DNA of 64,000 nucleotides from Blautia sp. (GCA_017515325.1 JAFWGA010000008.1:24481-88480), one strand, 5' to 3'. Shown: positions 35,205 to 44,453, numbered from the stretch's first letter. Notes: a model not told the origin generated them from the letters alone. Translations and numbers: made by a program.

Positions 35205-38200
35205 ATGGAAAAACAAACTGCAGGTGTGGCAAAAGCATTGGATCGATATCTAAATCCTGTGGACGTATGGTCGATGGCGTTCGGGTGCATGGTTGGCTGG
35301 GGGGTCTTTGCCATGCCGGGAACGACCTTTCTCCCGGTTGCCGGCCCGGCCGGAACCCTGATCTCCATGTTGCTGGGGATGGCATTCATGCTGATCATCG
35401 GGGAAAATTTTTCTTTTCTGATGGGGCGGTCTGCCATGACAGGGGGCGCTTATTCCTATACCAAGGAGGCATTTGGCCGGGATCATGCCTTCCTGTGCTC
35501 CTGGTATCTTTGTCTGTCCTACCTGACCATTGTGTTTCTGAACGGTACAGCCTTGTTTATCATTGTACGGACACTGTTTGCCGACATTGCGCAGAAAGGA
35601 TTCCATTATTCTGTGGCAGGAAACACCATATACCTGGGAGAGACGTTGGTATCCGTTTTGGTGCTGGCATCTGTAGGAATTATGTTTGTGCTGGCTAAAC
35701 CGATGCTTCAACGTCTCCATACCGTTCTGGCGCTGATCCTGTTCGGCGGTATTGTCATTACCGGCGTCTTTTGCCTGCCCCACGCTGCCGCAAGTGGTGA
35801 ACTGAGTTCCTTTGGCATTCAAGGACTGAACAGGGGATATGCGGTTCTCAGCCTGGTTATTATGGCACCGTGGGCATTCGTTGGCTTTGAGGTAACAACA
35901 TTTGATACGGCTCACTTCAGATTCCCGATCAAGAGATCCAAAAGAATCATTTTTACTTCCATTGTGGCAGCGACAGTCGCCTATGTTTCCATGACGTTCG
36001 TCAGCATTTGCTCGGTGCCCGACGGTTTTCCGACCTGGCAGGCCTATGTGGAAGGACTGGATGGACTGAGAGGCATTGCTTCCGTACCGACTTTTTTTGC
36101 GGTCAAGTCCATCATGGGTACTGCGGGTCTGGTTATTATGACGATTACGGCTATTGCGGCTATACTGACCGGGATCATCGGCGGCTTTCGGGCCACAACC
36201 CGTGTACTGGCCACTATGGCAGAGGACAGGATTCTGTCTGAAAAGTTTCAAAACACCACCTACAGTATCGTATTTATTCTGGTTCTGTCCATACTCCTTT
36301 CTCTGCTGGGAAGGAACACATTGATCTGGTTCGTAGACCTGACATCTCTGGGCGCAATTATCGGGTTTGGGTATTGCTCGGCGGCTGCTTACAAGCTGGC
36401 CAAGGCCGAGGGCGACAAGAAGACGACAGTAACCGGGTTGCTGGGGGCGCTCATTTCGGTGATATTTCTCATTGTGCAGCTTGTTCCCCGGCTGGGAGCT
36501 CTGGATGCTATGGCAAGCGAAGCTTTCCTGCTGCTGGCATTCTGGTGTCTGCTTGGATTTGTATTCTATTGGAGGACAGTTACCAAAAGTAAGTTGACGG
36601 AGTACAGTGGGATGTCCACCTCGGGAACCGCTATGTTTGCCTTGCTTGTCTATTCTGCTCTGATGTGGTTTGTCAAGCGGCTTGGTACGGCGGAAAGTAT
36701 TCTGCAGGTAAAGCAGATGCTTGTCTGGGGCGGGATCATCCTGATCGTGATGATATTCGTCGGCCTTGCCATCATGCTCTATATTCAGGATATCGTAAGG
36801 CAGAAGCATGAGGTGGTGGAACGGGAGAAGATCCACGCGGTGGAGAGCAGTCTGGCAAAGAGCCGGTTTCTTTTTAATATGTCGCATGATATCCGCACCC
36901 CGATGAACGCAATCATTGGTTACACCGTTCTGGCGCGGAGGGAGGAGAGCATCACAAAAATCCGCGAATATCTTGACAAGATTGAAAGCTCCAGCCAGCA
37001 TCTTCTTGCCCTGATCAATGATATCCTGGAAATGAGCCGTATTGAAAGCGGGACGATCGAACTGGAATTTCTTCCCATCGATCTTCAGGCTTTATTCGAC
37101 AGTATCCGAGACCTGTTTTCGGAACAGATGAAGCAGAAGAAGATGGATTTCCAGGTTCATACCAGCCAGGTACAGAACCGATATGTCTGGTGCGACAGGA
37201 AAAACCTGAATCGGGTGCTGCTGAATATCCTCAGTAATGCCTATAAGTTTACCCCGGAAGGGGGACAGGTTACCGCTTCACTCTTTGAAGTCGGCAGTGG
37301 GGAAAGCGGATACGGTTCCTATGAGATCAGGGTACAGGACAACGGAATCGGCATGTCCAGGGAATTTACCGAGAAGATTTTCACTGCCTTTGAACGGGAG
37401 CGCACTTCTACCGTCAGCGGTGTGGAAGGAACCGGACTGGGGATGTCGATCACCAAGAGCATTGTCGACCTGATGGGCGGAACCATTGAGGTGTTCACGG
37501 CACCGGGAACCGGCACGACTATTGTCATCCGCCTGAAGCTGAAAATCGCCGAAGAGAAGGACGTAACGAAGGATCAGCAGGGGACAGAGACAACAGACAA
37601 CAGCCAGGAGGCGCAGGAAGACGTTTCTATGGACTTCACCGGCAAACGGCTGCTTTTGGTTGAGGACAACCTGATCAACATGGAAATTGCCGAGATGATT
37701 CTCTCGGATGCCGGCTTCACGGTGGAAACCGCTGAGAACGGCAAAATCGCGCTGGATAAGGTTTCCTCTTCCGAGCCAGGCTACTATGACGCTGTCCTGA
37801 TGGACATTCAGATGCCGGAAATGGACGGCTATGAAGCGACCAGGGCAATTCGTGCCTTACCTAACGCAGACCTGGCCAATATACCGATCCTGGCGATGAC
37901 AGCGAATGCTTTTAAAGAGGATGAGATCGCTGTTCTGGAAGCAGGCATGCAGGCGCATATCGCCAAGCCGGTGGATGTGGATCTGCTGATGAAGACGCTG
38001 GCCACAGTGCTTCAAGAGAGTCATGGATATCGAACATTTTACATAGAGAAGGGAAAGGGCAGCCCTTTGCTGCTGCTCCACGGAAACGGAGAGGACAGTA
38101 GTTATTTCCATGGCCAGATTGATGCGTTCGCCCAACAATATCACGTGTTTGCGATGGATACGCGGGGCCACGGAAAAACACCAAGGGGAACCATGCCTTT

Positions 38201-38702
38201 TACGATCCGTCAGTTTGCGGAAGATCTGCGTTTTTTTATGGATAAGCATCAAATTGAGAGAGCCCATATACTTGGATTTTCTGATGGGGGGAACATTGCC
38301 ATGATCTTCGCAATGAGATATCCGGAGCGGGTGGACCGTCTGATCCTGAACGGCGCTAATCTCAATGCAGGCGGCGTAAAAAGGACCACGCAGATTCCCA
38401 TTGAGATTGGCTATAGAATAGCCTGCAGATTTTCCGGGAAGAATGATTCTGCCAGACGGAAGGCAGAGCTGCTGGGGCTGATGGTAAATGATCCGGATGT
38501 TGCTCCGGCAGAGCTGGCTGCAATAGAGGCCAGGACGCTTGTCCTGGCCGGGACAAATGACATGATAAAAGAAAAGCATACCCGCTTAATCGCGGCAAGT
38601 ATTCCCAACGCAGAACTGACATTCATCAAAGGAAACCATTTTATAGCAGATCAGCATCCCGAAGCATTCAACAGGGCAGTACTGGAGTTTCTGGAAAAAT
38701 AG
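35205..38702 (+). CDS. Amino-acid-permease-like membrane domain fused to histidine kinase, receiver and alpha/beta hydrolase
   Basis: A 1165-residue protein. Residues ~10-480 are an APC permease-like domain ([39 protein letters not shown]). Two more helices lead to a hybrid histidine kinase: [20 protein letters not shown] with the phospho-His near 561, [18 protein letters not shown] and GTGLGMS. A receiver follows ([10 protein letters not shown] near 817, Asp in [11 protein letters not shown] near 865). From residue ~935 the chain runs without break into a complete alpha/beta hydrolase ([14 protein letters not shown], nucleophile Ser in LGFSDGGN, final His in GNHFIADQ), a joint not expected of the family. 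AGGGCAGCCC-like DNA near the joint shows no stop. ATG 35205 follows GGGGAG. Paralogue of the preceding gene in its membrane half. Confidence 0.88.
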   Translation: MEKQTAGVAKALDRYLNPVDVWSMAFGCMVGWGVFAMPGTTFLPVAGPAGTLISMLLGMAFMLIIGENFSFLMGRSAMTGGAYSYTKEAFGRDHAFLCSWYLCLSYLTIVFLNGTALFIIVRTLFADIAQKGFHYSVAGNTIYLGETLVSVLVLASVGIMFVLAKPMLQRLHTVLALILFGGIVITGVFCLPHAAASGELSSFGIQGLNRGYAVLSLVIMAPWAFVGFEVTTFDTAHFRFPIKRSKRIIFTSIVAATVAYVSMTFVSICSVPDGFPTWQAYVEGLDGLRGIASVPTFFAVKSIMGTAGLVIMTITAIAAILTGIIGGFRATTRVLATMAEDRILSEKFQNTTYSIVFILVLSILLSLLGRNTLIWFVDLTSLGAIIGFGYCSAAAYKLAKAEGDKKTTVTGLLGALISVIFLIVQLVPRLGALDAMASEAFLLLAFWCLLGFVFYWRTVTKSKLTEYSGMSTSGTAMFALLVYSALMWFVKRLGTAESILQVKQMLVWGGIILIVMIFVGLAIMLYIQDIVRQKHEVVEREKIHAVESSLAKSRFLFNMSHDIRTPMNAIIGYTVLARREESITKIREYLDKIESSSQHLLALINDILEMSRIESGTIELEFLPIDLQALFDSIRDLFSEQMKQKKMDFQVHTSQVQNRYVWCDRKNLNRVLLNILSNAYKFTPEGGQVTASLFEVGSGESGYGSYEIRVQDNGIGMSREFTEKIFTAFERERTSTVSGVEGTGLGMSITKSIVDLMGGTIEVFTAPGTGTTIVIRLKLKIAEEKDVTKDQQGTETTDNSQEAQEDVSMDFTGKRLLLVEDNLINMEIAEMILSDAGFTVETAENGKIALDKVSSSEPGYYDAVLMDIQMPEMDGYEATRAIRALPNADLANIPILAMTANAFKEDEIAVLEAGMQAHIAKPVDVDLLMKTLATVLQESHGYRTFYIEKGKGSPLLLLHGNGEDSSYFHGQIDAFAQQYHVFAMDTRGHGKTPRGTMPFTIRQFAEDLRFFMDKHQIERAHILGFSDGGNIAMIFAMRYPERVDRLILNGANLNAGGVKRTTQIPIEIGYRIACRFSGKNDSARRKAELLGLMVNDPDVAPAELAAIEARTLVLAGTNDMIKEKHTRLIAASIPNAELTFIKGNHFIADQHPEAFNRAVLEFLEK

Positions 38703-38743
38703 AGATTACCGGTCAGTGCTTTATGCTGCGTAGTGACTGTTTC

Positions 38744-38772
38744 TTGACTTTTGCAGGGGTGAAGTGTAGAAT
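38744..38772 (+). promoter_or_regulatory. Promoter of the RiPP operon
   Basis: TTGACT (38744-38749), 17 bases, TAGAAT (38767-38772), in the gap after the permease-kinase gene. The leader to the first gene is about 175 bases and includes the short repeat motif at 38841-38867. Confidence 0.65.
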
Positions 38773-38840
38773 ATTGGCACAATTAGGAATAGATGCACTT
38801 TTGAGGATTGAACTGTAAAAGGAGTCTGTGCCGGTCTCGG

Positions 38841-38867
38841 AACTGCGAAGCGCGGAACAATCCGTAG
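38841..38867 (+). repeat. Short GC-rich repeat motif shared with 14957-14985
   Basis: GCGAAGCGCGGAACAATCCG here and GCGCAGCGCGAAACAATCCG near 14961 differ at few bases; a reversed partial copy (TTGTTCCGCG) lies at about 3521-3531. Two of the three sites adjoin copies of the long dispersed repeat, so it may be a flanking part of the same element. Confidence 0.5.
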
Positions 38868-38953
38868 AAATCATTTTTGCAGTATAATCAAATATGGTTG
38901 AACAGTTCCAATTCGTGCGTATATTATGATACAGGAGACTGGCTAAGTATGTA

Positions 38954-39703
38954 ATGAAAGCGCAAAGAGTGAACTTTACAATCTCCCTTGCTGACGTCCC
39001 CGTCTGTATTTCCTGCCGCTATCAGGAGAACAAAGCCTTCCTGCAGGATTATCTGACGGATCGCAGGCCTCTGTTCACTGTCAGTCCGACAGACCAGGAT
39101 ATCCGTCGGATGCAGGAGGACTTTGACCGGATGGATGAAGCGGACGGAATCCCAAAGCAGCAGAGAACAGAAAGGCTTCTGGAGAACAATGCCATTCACG
39201 CCCTGCTGGCTGAAAAGCTGGTGGAATACGGGGTGCTGCTGATGCATGGGTCTGCACTGTGTATGGACGGACAGGGGATTATCTTCACCGGCAAAAGCGG
39301 TACGGGCAAAAGCACTCATGCCAGACTTTGGCGGGAGGCTTTTGGCAGCCGGGTGTGGATGATCAATGATGATAAACCCTTGATCCGGCTCGCAGATGGC
39401 AAGGCTGTGGTTTATGGTTCTCCCTGGGACGGAAAACATCATCTTAGCCGTAATGCCTGCGCCCCGTTGAAGGCCATCGTGAGCCTGCACCGGGACAGGA
39501 ACAACCGCATTGAGCCGATGGGAAGGGAGGAAGCATTTCTGATGCTTCTCCGTCAGAGGTACGCGCTGAGGGACGACTCCCTGGCCCGGCTGATTATCGC
39601 TTTGCAGGCGGAGCTGCTGGATGCTGCTGCATTTTACAGATTATATTGTAATATGGAAACAGAAGCAGCCTGGACTGCATGGAAGGGGGTGACAGGCTCT
39701 TGA
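38954..39703 (+). CDS. HPr-kinase/PEPCK-like kinase of a RiPP cluster
   Basis: A 249-residue protein with the HPr serine kinase fold: P-loop FTGKSGTGKSTHARLW near residue 112, NDDKPLIRL (metal-binding Asp pair) and YGSPWDGKHHLSR. It lacks the N-terminal domain of true HprK. Homologues in lasso and other RiPP clusters phosphorylate a serine of the precursor peptide. It is the first gene after the operon promoter; its stop overlaps the TTG start of the next gene. A spacing of ~15 bases from ACAGGAGA makes the start modestly supported; ATG 38949 is followed at once by a stop. Confidence 0.85.
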   Translation: MKAQRVNFTISLADVPVCISCRYQENKAFLQDYLTDRRPLFTVSPTDQDIRRMQEDFDRMDEADGIPKQQRTERLLENNAIHALLAEKLVEYGVLLMHGSALCMDGQGIIFTGKSGTGKSTHARLWREAFGSRVWMINDDKPLIRLADGKAVVYGSPWDGKHHLSRNACAPLKAIVSLHRDRNNRIEPMGREEAFLMLLRQRYALRDDSLARLIIALQAELLDAAAFYRLYCNMETEAAWTAWKGVTGS

Positions 39704-39963
39704 AGCTGAAACCGGGTTTTGTCCCACAGGTGCTTGGAAACAGTCAATTCCTGGTGCCGGTGGGGAACGAAGCATTTTCCGGTGTAATCCGCAGCAATGA
39801 AACCGCCGCGTTTATGATCGATCTTCTCCGGGAGGAGACCACAAAGGAAAGGATCATAGACGCCATGTGGGAAAAATATGACACGTCACGGGAGCAGATC
39901 GCTGCCGACGTCGAGGAAGTCCTGTCCATACTGCGCGGGATTCAGGCGTTGGACGAAGGATGA
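39700..39963 (+). CDS. PqqD-family RiPP recognition protein, first copy
   Basis: An 87-residue single-domain protein of the PqqD fold, the RiPP recognition element that holds the leader peptide for the modifying enzyme. Typical pattern: strands LVPVGNEAFSGVIRSNETAA, FMIDLLREETTKERIIDAM, then helix EQIAADVEEVLSILRGIQAL. Start is TTG 39700, overlapping the kinase stop and eight bases after GGGGG; the ATG at 39679 precedes that ribosome site. It stands between the kinase and the radical SAM gene and probably serves one of them. Confidence 0.85.
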   Translation: MKLKPGFVPQVLGNSQFLVPVGNEAFSGVIRSNETAAFMIDLLREETTKERIIDAMWEKYDTSREQIAADVEEVLSILRGIQALDEG

Positions 39964-40024
39964 TCCGGGCGGCTGCAGGCTCTGTGAAAGGGCCAGACAG
40001 TGATACAGGAGGTGGTGAACTGGT

Positions 40025-41287
40025 ATGCCTGAAGCCATGACGGGGCATGAATACCTGGAAATGCTGCGGAGGCAGAATGGAAGGCAGACGCAGAGCTTCC
40101 GGGATTTTTCGGAATTTCTTGAGGCTAAAGCCAGGAAGCAGGGCGTCCCTATCCATGGGCAGTTTGAGCTCTCGCCTCTTTGCAACCTGAGCTGCGGCAT
40201 GTGTTATGTCCGCCTGAGTCCGGAGCAGCTGGGAGACCGTTGTCTGCTGACTGTAGACCAATGGAAGGGGTTGATCCATCAGGCCTTTGAAGCCGGAATG
40301 TTCCAGGCGACACTGACCGGTGGAGAATGTCTGGCCTATCCGGGATTCGAGGAGCTGTATCTCTACCTGCACAGCCTGGGCTGTGAGGTGGACGTTCTGA
40401 CAAACGGAACCCTGCTGGATGAGGGAAGGATCCGGTTTTTTCAGAACCATCTGCCTGCCCTGATTCAGATCACCCTGTATGGCCAGAATGAAGACGTCTA
40501 CGAGAGAGTGACCGGACGCCGTGTATTTCATACGGTGCTGGATCATCTGCGGCAGGTGAAGGAAGCGGGGCTGCCTCTTCTCATCACCATCACGCCCAAC
40601 CGGGCGCTGGGGGAGGATGTCTTTGAAACGATACGCCTGGCGAGGGAGTTGACTGAGAAGGTTTTTATCAATACCTCTTTGTTTGCTCCGCCCGAAGAAC
40701 CATGGCGGCTGAAAGTTTCCGAAGATCCGGATGCGGATTATTATGCGAGGATTCTTCGCTTCGATGAAGAACTGCAGGGGAAGACCTTGCAGGAATACCC
40801 GGAGCAGGAGCTTCCTCTTCCTGGCGGGCCGTGCCGCAGGTGTGAGGATACCGGCTTTGCCTGCGGCTCAACTGCCGAGGCGGCAAAACCGGTATCCGAA
40901 GACATTGCGTCAGGGGAAAAGGCTGCGTTTGGGGAGGAGAAGGGCTTGATCTGTGGCGGGGGCCGTTCCGGTTTTGTGATCAACTGGAAGGGAGAGATGA
41001 GGATCTGCAACAGACTGGACGCGAAAAGCTTCCCCCTTCGTGAAGGATTTGAACAGGCCTGGAAGAAGATACATCAGACGGCGGAGAATTGGCCCAGGGC
41101 GGCGGAATGCCGGGGCTGTGCCTATGAAAACGTCTGCAGTATCTGTGCGGCGGATGCCATGAAGTATGCCAAGCCAGGGAAGATGCCTGTGGGATTGTGC
41201 GAAAGGACGAGGTATATGGTCAGTCGGGGCGTCCTGCCCTTTGCCCGCTGCGATCCGGCAGAAGGGGCACTTTCTATGCAACGATAG
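40025..41287 (+). CDS. Radical SAM/SPASM peptide maturase
   Basis: A 420-residue cytosolic iron-sulfur enzyme. Cluster motif CNLSCGMC (residues ~57-64) binds the 4Fe-4S that cleaves S-adenosylmethionine; TLTGGECLAYPGF is the SAM-binding GGE. The C-terminal SPASM region has CGGGRSGFVINWKGEMRICN and CRGCAYENVCSICAADAM with a last Cys in GLCERTRY, enough for one or two auxiliary clusters. Enzymes of this type make thioether or carbon-carbon links in RiPP precursors. A Cys-rich insert (CRRCEDTGFACGS, ~274-286) precedes the SPASM part. AGGAGGTGG lies nine bases before ATG 40025. Confidence 0.92.
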   Translation: MPEAMTGHEYLEMLRRQNGRQTQSFRDFSEFLEAKARKQGVPIHGQFELSPLCNLSCGMCYVRLSPEQLGDRCLLTVDQWKGLIHQAFEAGMFQATLTGGECLAYPGFEELYLYLHSLGCEVDVLTNGTLLDEGRIRFFQNHLPALIQITLYGQNEDVYERVTGRRVFHTVLDHLRQVKEAGLPLLITITPNRALGEDVFETIRLARELTEKVFINTSLFAPPEEPWRLKVSEDPDADYYARILRFDEELQGKTLQEYPEQELPLPGGPCRRCEDTGFACGSTAEAAKPVSEDIASGEKAAFGEEKGLICGGGRSGFVINWKGEMRICNRLDAKSFPLREGFEQAWKKIHQTAENWPRAAECRGCAYENVCSICAADAMKYAKPGKMPVGLCERTRYMVSRGVLPFARCDPAEGALSMQR

Positions 41288-41297
41288 GAGCTTGCGC

Positions 41298-41336
41298 CTG
41301 TTCCGTAGCTGTGTGAGGGAAGACATGACGGAACAG
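41298..41336 (+). promoter_or_regulatory. mRNA hairpin upstream of the precursor gene
   Basis: CTGTTCCGT (41298-41306) and ACGGAACAG (41328-41336) form a perfect 9-bp stem with a 21-base loop, no T tract. It could protect a processed 5' end and so raise precursor levels over the enzyme genes. Confidence 0.5.
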
Positions 41337-41387
41337 TGACCGATTTATCAGGAATAGCTAGTAAGATTAGACTGGGAGGTCTGAACT

Positions 41388-41591
41388 ATGGAAAAAGAAA
41401 TGAATACCGGCAAACAGCCTTATGTCTCACCGAAAGTCGAAAAGATCGCTTTCCAGTACGACGATATTATACTGACTTCCGCAGGAAATGGTGACATAGG
41501 CAGGGGAAGGGGCCGTGGGGGCGGCTGTGATGGTGTTCCTTATCACAGGACGGCAAGAACCTTCAGCTCCGGACGTAATTCCGGTTGCTGA
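41388..41591 (+). CDS. RiPP precursor peptide, 67 residues
   Basis: Begins MEKEMNTGKQPYVSPKVEKI, followed by AFQYDDIILTSAG, an acidic leader type common to Clostridia SPASM-RiPP precursors (aromatic/hydrophobic residues to dock on a PqqD domain). The core would be residues ~34-67: GDIGRGRGRGGG, then CDGVPYHRTARTFSSGRNSG and a terminal Cys. It has just two cysteines (47 and 67, the latter the last residue), four C-terminal serines/threonines around them and an unusual Arg-Gly run. GGGAGG precedes the ATG. Position between radical SAM enzyme and second PqqD gene fits a substrate. Cleavage site and final structure are unknown. Confidence 0.8.
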   Translation: MEKEMNTGKQPYVSPKVEKIAFQYDDIILTSAGNGDIGRGRGRGGGCDGVPYHRTARTFSSGRNSGC

Positions 41592-41666
41592 CAGCCTGCG
41601 TTTTGCACAGGGGAGAGGGCTTGCGCTTCGCTGCTTCGGCAGAGTGTGAGGAAAGGAGCGTAGAAA

Positions 41667-41933
41667 GTGAAAGCATGTACCGGCTTTATCCTGAGAAACA
41701 TCGCGGGAGAATTTATCCTTATGCCAACGGGAGACAATATCGGAGCCTTCCGGGGAACAGTGTTGATGAATGAACTGTCGGCTTTCATATGGGAACAGCT
41801 GCAGACGCCGGTTTCCCGGGATGATCTGCTGTCACGGATTCTGGACAGGTATGATACGGATGAAAAGACGGCGGCGGCAGACCTGGACGCTCTGCTGGCA
41901 GAGCTGAAGCAGATGGAGGTCATAGAAGAATGA
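41667..41933 (+). CDS. PqqD-family protein, second copy
   Basis: An 88-residue PqqD-fold protein: ILRNIAGEFILMPTGDNIGA, FRGTVLMNELSAFIWEQL, and DLDALLAELKQMEVI at the end. Starts at GTG 41667 after GGAAAGGAG. It differs clearly from the first PqqD protein (39700), so the cluster has two leader-binding proteins, perhaps one per modifying enzyme. Its stop overlaps the start of the TraX-like gene (ATGA). Confidence 0.85.
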   Translation: MKACTGFILRNIAGEFILMPTGDNIGAFRGTVLMNELSAFIWEQLQTPVSRDDLLSRILDRYDTDEKTAAADLDALLAELKQMEVIEE

Positions 41934-42658
41934 GCGAATGCAACACGGCCGGTATTCCTGATCAGTGGAAGGTGTTCGATGGAAGCGGGCTGAAGCTTCT
42001 GGCTGTGTTTACCATGATCGTAGACCACACTGCCTCCATTTTGCTGTGGGACACCTACATCACCGTCTTCCGGTTTGGAAAATTCACCATCGATCTGTAT
42101 GATATGATGCGCCTGATCGGCCGGATCAGTTTCCCGCTTTTCGCCTTTCTTTTGGTGGAAGGCTTTGCGCATACCCGCAATGTCAGACGGTATGCGGGAA
42201 ATCTGCTGCTATTTGCCTTGTTGTCAGAGATCCCCTGGAACCTGGCTCATAGCGGACAAGCCATGCACGGTTCTCAGAACGTAATGTTCACGCTGTTCTT
42301 AGGCTTGCTTGGCTTATGGGTTATCCGGGATCACCAGGGCAGCCTGAGAGCGAAATATGTCCTTTTACTGGCTCTGCTGACCTTATCCATCCTGCTTCGC
42401 GCCGATTATGGATGCAGCGGCTTCGGTTTCATCCTGATGCTGTATCTGCTGCGGGAACAAAGGCTCTATCAGACTATCATCGGTTGCTGCTTTCTCTCTG
42501 CGCGGTGGATCGCAGGACTCGCCTTTATTCCGATTCACCTCTATAATGGACGGCGTGGCTTTATCGGCAGCGGATCGCTGAAATATGTGTTTTATCTGAT
42601 CTATCCTATCCATCTGCTTATCTTGTATCAGATCAGAAGGATGACGATCGGATATTGA
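41930..42658 (+). CDS. TraX-family membrane protein (putative acyltransferase)
   Basis: A 242-residue integral membrane protein with seven or eight segments. The family is recognised by LKLLAVFTMIVDHTASILLW, RLIGRISFPLFAFLLVEGF, LLLFALLSEIPWNLA and the C-terminal YVFYLIYPIHLLILY. TraX of F plasmids N-acetylates pilin, and the family is related to acyltransferase-3 proteins; the conserved His in VDHT is present. Translationally coupled to the second PqqD gene and 22 bases ahead of the exporter, it is embedded in the RiPP operon, so acylation of the peptide is a reasonable guess. Confidence 0.8.
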   Translation: MSECNTAGIPDQWKVFDGSGLKLLAVFTMIVDHTASILLWDTYITVFRFGKFTIDLYDMMRLIGRISFPLFAFLLVEGFAHTRNVRRYAGNLLLFALLSEIPWNLAHSGQAMHGSQNVMFTLFLGLLGLWVIRDHQGSLRAKYVLLLALLTLSILLRADYGCSGFGFILMLYLLREQRLYQTIIGCCFLSARWIAGLAFIPIHLYNGRRGFIGSGSLKYVFYLIYPIHLLILYQIRRMTIGY

Positions 42659-42680
42659 AAATGGACGGGATCAAGAGAGC

Positions 42681-44450
42681 ATGACTAAGACAATTCGCTG
42701 GCTCTGGCAGGTTCCTGGCAGGAAGAAAGGCTGGGTGCTTGCGCTTACCATGCTTCAGGCACTGGCAGGCGGCGCTGGGGCCTTTTACGCCCTCCTTCTC
42801 AAGAATGTGGTAGACAGTGCGGTGGCTGGCAGTTTGTCCTCCTTGCGGCAGAATGTGATCTATCTGATCGGACTGGTGCTGGTTCTGATTGTGCTTGATG
42901 CAGTCCTGAACAGATTGTATGAGCAGACGCAGGCTGATTTTGAAAACCTGTTCAAAAAGCGGTTGACGGACAATATTCTGCGGAAGGACTATGCTGCGGT
43001 CCAGGCCGTTCACTCCGGGGAATGGATGACACGGCTGACCGGGGACACCGTTGTGGTGGCCGGCAATTATGTGGAACTGGTGCCTGGTCTGGTGGGAACA
43101 GTGATACGGCTGATCTTTGCCCTGGCCATGATCATTGCCCTGGACCGGTGGTTCGCATGGGTTCTGCTGCCGGGCGGAGCGGCTGTCATCTGTCTGGCCT
43201 ATGTGTTTCGCAGGGTGCTGAAGCGTCTGCATAAGAATATACAGGAAAGTGACGGACGGCTGCGCTCCTTCCTGCAGGAACGGATCGGCAGTCTGATGGT
43301 GATCAAGGCTTTTTCCGCGGAGTCGCAGACCGGCGGGGACGCATGGGAAAGAATGCAGGAACACAAGGCGGCCCGGATGAAGAGAAACGCTTTCTCGATC
43401 TTATGCAGCATTGGCTTTAACGGCGCCATGCAGGGAATGTACCTGGTTGGCGTCGTTTATTGTGCTTATGGCATCCACTTTGGGACCGTGACCTACGGTA
43501 CACTGACGGCCATTATGCAGCTGATCGGACAAGTGCAGGCTCCTTTCGCCAGGCTCTCCGGATTTGTGTCCCGCTTTTACGCCATGACCGCCAGCGCGGA
43601 GCGGCTGATGGAGGCGGAGACCTTTTCGGACGATGGTTCGGAGCCTGTTCTGGATGCGAAACAGGTGCATGACTATTACACGGAAGTATTTCTGGCATTG
43701 GCTTTGCGGAAAATGGCATTCACCTATCCGTCACCGGCAGAACTGCTGGATGGCAGGAAAAAAGAGGATATGCCGGTCGTGCTGCAAGGGATGGATCTGG
43801 AGATACACAAAGGCGAATATGTGGCATTTATCGGGCACAGCGGCTGTGGAAAAAGCACGGTGCTTAAGCTGCTGATGTGTCTGTATTCGCCGGATGAGGG
43901 AGAGCGGATTCTTGTCGGCAGGGATGGCTCCGTTCCTTTGACCGCAAAATGGCGCAGGCTCTTTGCCTATGTGCCTCAGGGGAACGCATTGATGAGCGGA
44001 AGACTGGTGGACGTGGTGAGCTTTGCCTGTCCGGAACATTCCGGGGATAAGGAAAGAGTAAGGCAGGCTTTGGCAATAGCCTGTGCCGATGAATTTGTGT
44101 CGGATCTGGAGAAGGGGCTTGATACTGAGCTGGGGGAGCATGGTGCGAGTCTGTCCGAGGGGCAGATGCAGCGGCTTGCCATTGCGAGAGCGGTTTTTTC
44201 GGATGCCCCCATCCTGCTTTTGGACGAAGCCACCAGTGCCCTGGACGAAGAAACGGAAAAGCGGCTGCTCTGTAACCTGCGGCGCCTGACAGATAAAACT
44301 GTTATTTTTGTGACTCACAGGAAAGCTGCGCTGTCCATCTGCGATCGTGTGCTCATGTTTGCAGAAGACGGGGTGAGGGAAGCCGCATCCCCGGAAGTCC
44401 CAGGAACAGGGGAAATGCCGGAAATGGATATTTCTTCAGAGAGGAGGTAA
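42681..44450 (+). CDS. ABC exporter (permease-ATPase) of the RiPP cluster
   Basis: A 589-residue half-transporter: six-segment exporter membrane domain (residues ~15-320) and an ATPase with Walker A GHSGCGKST near 386, signature LSEGQMQRLAIARAV (SEGQ for the usual SGGQ) and Walker B ILLLDEATSALDE. No N-terminal C39 peptidase is present, so leader removal must be done by another protease. Between the two domains there is a Pro-rich extra loop (PSPAELLDGRKKEDMP). It most likely exports the modified peptide. The gene ends three bases before the superoxide reductase gene. Confidence 0.9.
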   Translation: MTKTIRWLWQVPGRKKGWVLALTMLQALAGGAGAFYALLLKNVVDSAVAGSLSSLRQNVIYLIGLVLVLIVLDAVLNRLYEQTQADFENLFKKRLTDNILRKDYAAVQAVHSGEWMTRLTGDTVVVAGNYVELVPGLVGTVIRLIFALAMIIALDRWFAWVLLPGGAAVICLAYVFRRVLKRLHKNIQESDGRLRSFLQERIGSLMVIKAFSAESQTGGDAWERMQEHKAARMKRNAFSILCSIGFNGAMQGMYLVGVVYCAYGIHFGTVTYGTLTAIMQLIGQVQAPFARLSGFVSRFYAMTASAERLMEAETFSDDGSEPVLDAKQVHDYYTEVFLALALRKMAFTYPSPAELLDGRKKEDMPVVLQGMDLEIHKGEYVAFIGHSGCGKSTVLKLLMCLYSPDEGERILVGRDGSVPLTAKWRRLFAYVPQGNALMSGRLVDVVSFACPEHSGDKERVRQALAIACADEFVSDLEKGLDTELGEHGASLSEGQMQRLAIARAVFSDAPILLLDEATSALDEETEKRLLCNLRRLTDKTVIFVTHRKAALSICDRVLMFAEDGVREAASPEVPGTGEMPEMDISSERR

Positions 44451-44453
44451 AAA

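Noticed and set aside
35250-37001. 583-residue open frame on the minus strand
   Set aside because: Entirely antisense to the permease-kinase gene, with no ribosome site and Cys/His/Gln-rich low-similarity sequence; a shadow of a GC-biased coding strand.
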